From JBHIDQ01 sp046760155 (GTDB taxonomy: Bacteria > Chloroflexota > Dehalococcoidia > Dehalococcoidales > RBG-16-60-22), in NCBI GenBank assembly GCA_046760155.1, contig JBHIDQ010000071.1, positions 1 to 7,286 of the forward strand: 7,286 nucleotides of DNA. Direction: 5' to 3'. Positions 6,594 to 7,286 of this stretch are shown one piece after another. The notes under the pieces are model-generated. The model ran no database searches, had not been told where the DNA came from, and worked only from the letters and a program-made list of their open reading frames with translations. The translations under genes were made by a program, and so were the position numbers. Position 1 is the stretch's first letter. Each line of letters starts with the position of its first letter.

Positions 6594-7286
6594 AGACACC
6601 CCTCCATAAATTAATGTCCCGGGCTTTTCAGTAAAGCTAGAAGCTATCAGGATGGGAATATTAAATAGCTCCCCCAGCTCCACCGCCCGTGGGTGCATCA
6701 CTTTAGCCCCATAGGTCGCCAGTTCCAGCATTTCTTCGTAGTGAATCTCGGCCAAATGATGCGCTTCCGGAACCAGGCGCGGGTCAGCACTATAAACCCC
6801 GTCAACATCAGTGTATATCTGGCACACCTCAGCCTTAAGACTGGCCGCCAGCGCCACCGCGGTAGTATCAGAACCACCCCGCCCCAAAGTGGTTATATCC
6901 ATCTCATCAGTAATCCCCTGGAAGCCAGCGACAATAACGATATTTCCCTTCTCCAGTTCCTGAACCACCCGCTTGGACTCTACCTCAAGAATGCGGGCTC
7001 GACTATAGGCGGCATCAGTCCTTATCCCCGCCTGGGCACCAGTAAGACTAATTGCCGGATAACCCATCTCGTACAGCGACATGGCGAGTAAGGTGCTGGA
7101 GACAACCTCACCGGTAGAAAGCAGCACATCAAGTTCACGGTTATCCGGTTTGTCCGAAATCTGATAGGCCAGCTTAATTAGCTCATCGGTGGTATCCCCC
7201 ATTGCCGATACCACCACCACCACCTGATTGCCCTCATCCTTAGTCCGGGCAATGCGCCGCGCCACTTTTTTAATCCGCTCCGCATT
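6108..7286 (-). CDS. lysC: Aspartate kinase (monofunctional, two ACT domains), 5'-truncated by window edge
   Basis: Catalyses ATP-dependent phosphorylation of aspartate, the first step toward lysine, threonine, methionine and diaminopimelate. The frame runs open to the right edge: codons before the GTG at 7265 read NAERIKK, matching the family just after the missing KFGGSS motif, so the real start is about 17 residues beyond the window. The visible part is 392 residues. Kinase-domain motifs are SAMGDTTDE, LLSTGE, TLGRGGSDTTAVALAA (about 6860-6891) and YTDVDGVYSADPR. Two ACT domains follow, one from ITVVGVPDRPGIAATIF and one from VSIIGTGMQNTPGYAARMF, the usual sites for feedback inhibition by lysine and/or threonine. 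The QNAS and TDLTFT segments correspond to positions where feedback-resistant changes are known in Corynebacterium LysC, and look wild type. There is no fused homoserine dehydrogenase. A second, shorter product from an internal start is likely (separate entry). Confidence 0.96.
   Translation of the reverse strand, partial: NAERIKKVARRIARTKDEGNQVVVVVSAMGDTTDELIKLAYQISDKPDNRELDVLLSTGEVVSSTLLAMSLYEMGYPAISLTGAQAGIRTDAAYSRARILEVESKRVVQELEKGNIVIVAGFQGITDEMDITTLGRGGSDTTAVALAASLKAEVCQIYTDVDGVYSADPRLVPEAHHLAEIHYEEMLELATYGAKVMHPRAVELGELFNIPILIASSFTEKPGTLIYGGVSMEVRNKVRSIAHDLNVGKITVVGVPDRPGIAATIFEPLAKAGISVDTIVQNASIQGITDLTFTVIKEQLARAMEVVEPISKSIGARECVSDAKLGMVSIIGTGMQNTPGYAARMFRALSEKNINIQLITTSEIRITCIIDEAKVKEAVRALHRAFEIEVEK
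6599..6605 (-). promoter_or_regulatory. Internal Shine-Dalgarno within lysC
   Basis: On the minus strand GGAGGGG overlaps the codons for Gly-Gly-Val at the end of the kinase domain, and its GGAGG core lies 7 nt before the in-frame ATG at 6593. It is as good as any gene-start site in this window. Confidence 0.6.

Noticed and set aside
6693..7091. Plus-strand open frame of 132 codons opposite lysC
   Set aside because: It is antisense to conserved aspartate kinase codons and resembles no family I know.
7263..7265. GTG at 7265 as the start of lysC
   Set aside because: Upstream codons in frame read NAERIKK, conserved in aspartate kinases, and the KFGGSS motif must lie further upstream outside the window.
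1..7286. CRISPR arrays, tRNA or rRNA genes, insertion sequences, defence or toxin genes
   Set aside because: No direct-repeat arrays, clover-leaf or rRNA-like sequence, transposase or other accessory gene was seen; nearly all bases belong to six conserved genes.

Overview
This 7.3-kb window carries ordinary bacterial chromosomal genes packed at high density. It holds six genes, two of them cut by the window edges, and only one intergenic gap over 100 bp. The genes are a B12-binding-type radical SAM protein, a short-chain dehydrogenase, DNA gyrase subunit A, a TPR protein, a stand-alone NifU C-terminal (NFU) protein and aspartate kinase. Coding DNA has roughly balanced GC content, while the one real intergenic region is AT-rich. 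The iron-sulfur genes and the protein sequences fit an anaerobic bacterium. My best guess is a Dehalococcoidia-like member of the Chloroflexota, but this comes from the general look of the proteins and no search was possible.

Layout, left to right: the radical SAM gene (+) enters from the left edge and ends at 1636. It converges on a three-gene minus-strand operon whose last gene ends at 1633, so the two stop codons overlap by 4 nt. In transcription order that operon is TPR protein (5717 to 4899), gyrA (4883 to 2400) and SDR oxidoreductase (2400 to 1633). The first junction is 15 nt and the second is a TAATG stop/start overlap. A divergent promoter region at 5718-5869 separates this operon from the plus-strand NFU gene (5873-6091). 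The NFU gene converges on lysC (-), which ends at 6108 and runs off the right edge.

The genes do not form one obvious pathway. GyrA is the catalytic half of gyrase. The TPR protein is co-transcribed with it and has an uncharacterised beta-rich middle domain that looks HIRAN-like to me. The SDR is translationally coupled to gyrA. NFU carries Fe-S clusters and could in principle serve clients such as the radical SAM enzyme, but the two are not in one operon. LysC makes the first committed step of the aspartate family of amino acids.

No mobile element, CRISPR array, RNA gene or obviously new system is present. The observations most worth checking are an in-frame internal start with a strong Shine-Dalgarno inside lysC (a likely regulatory beta subunit), the TPR/HIRAN-like gene tied to gyrA, the overlapping gene junctions, and an inverted repeat around the NFU promoter.
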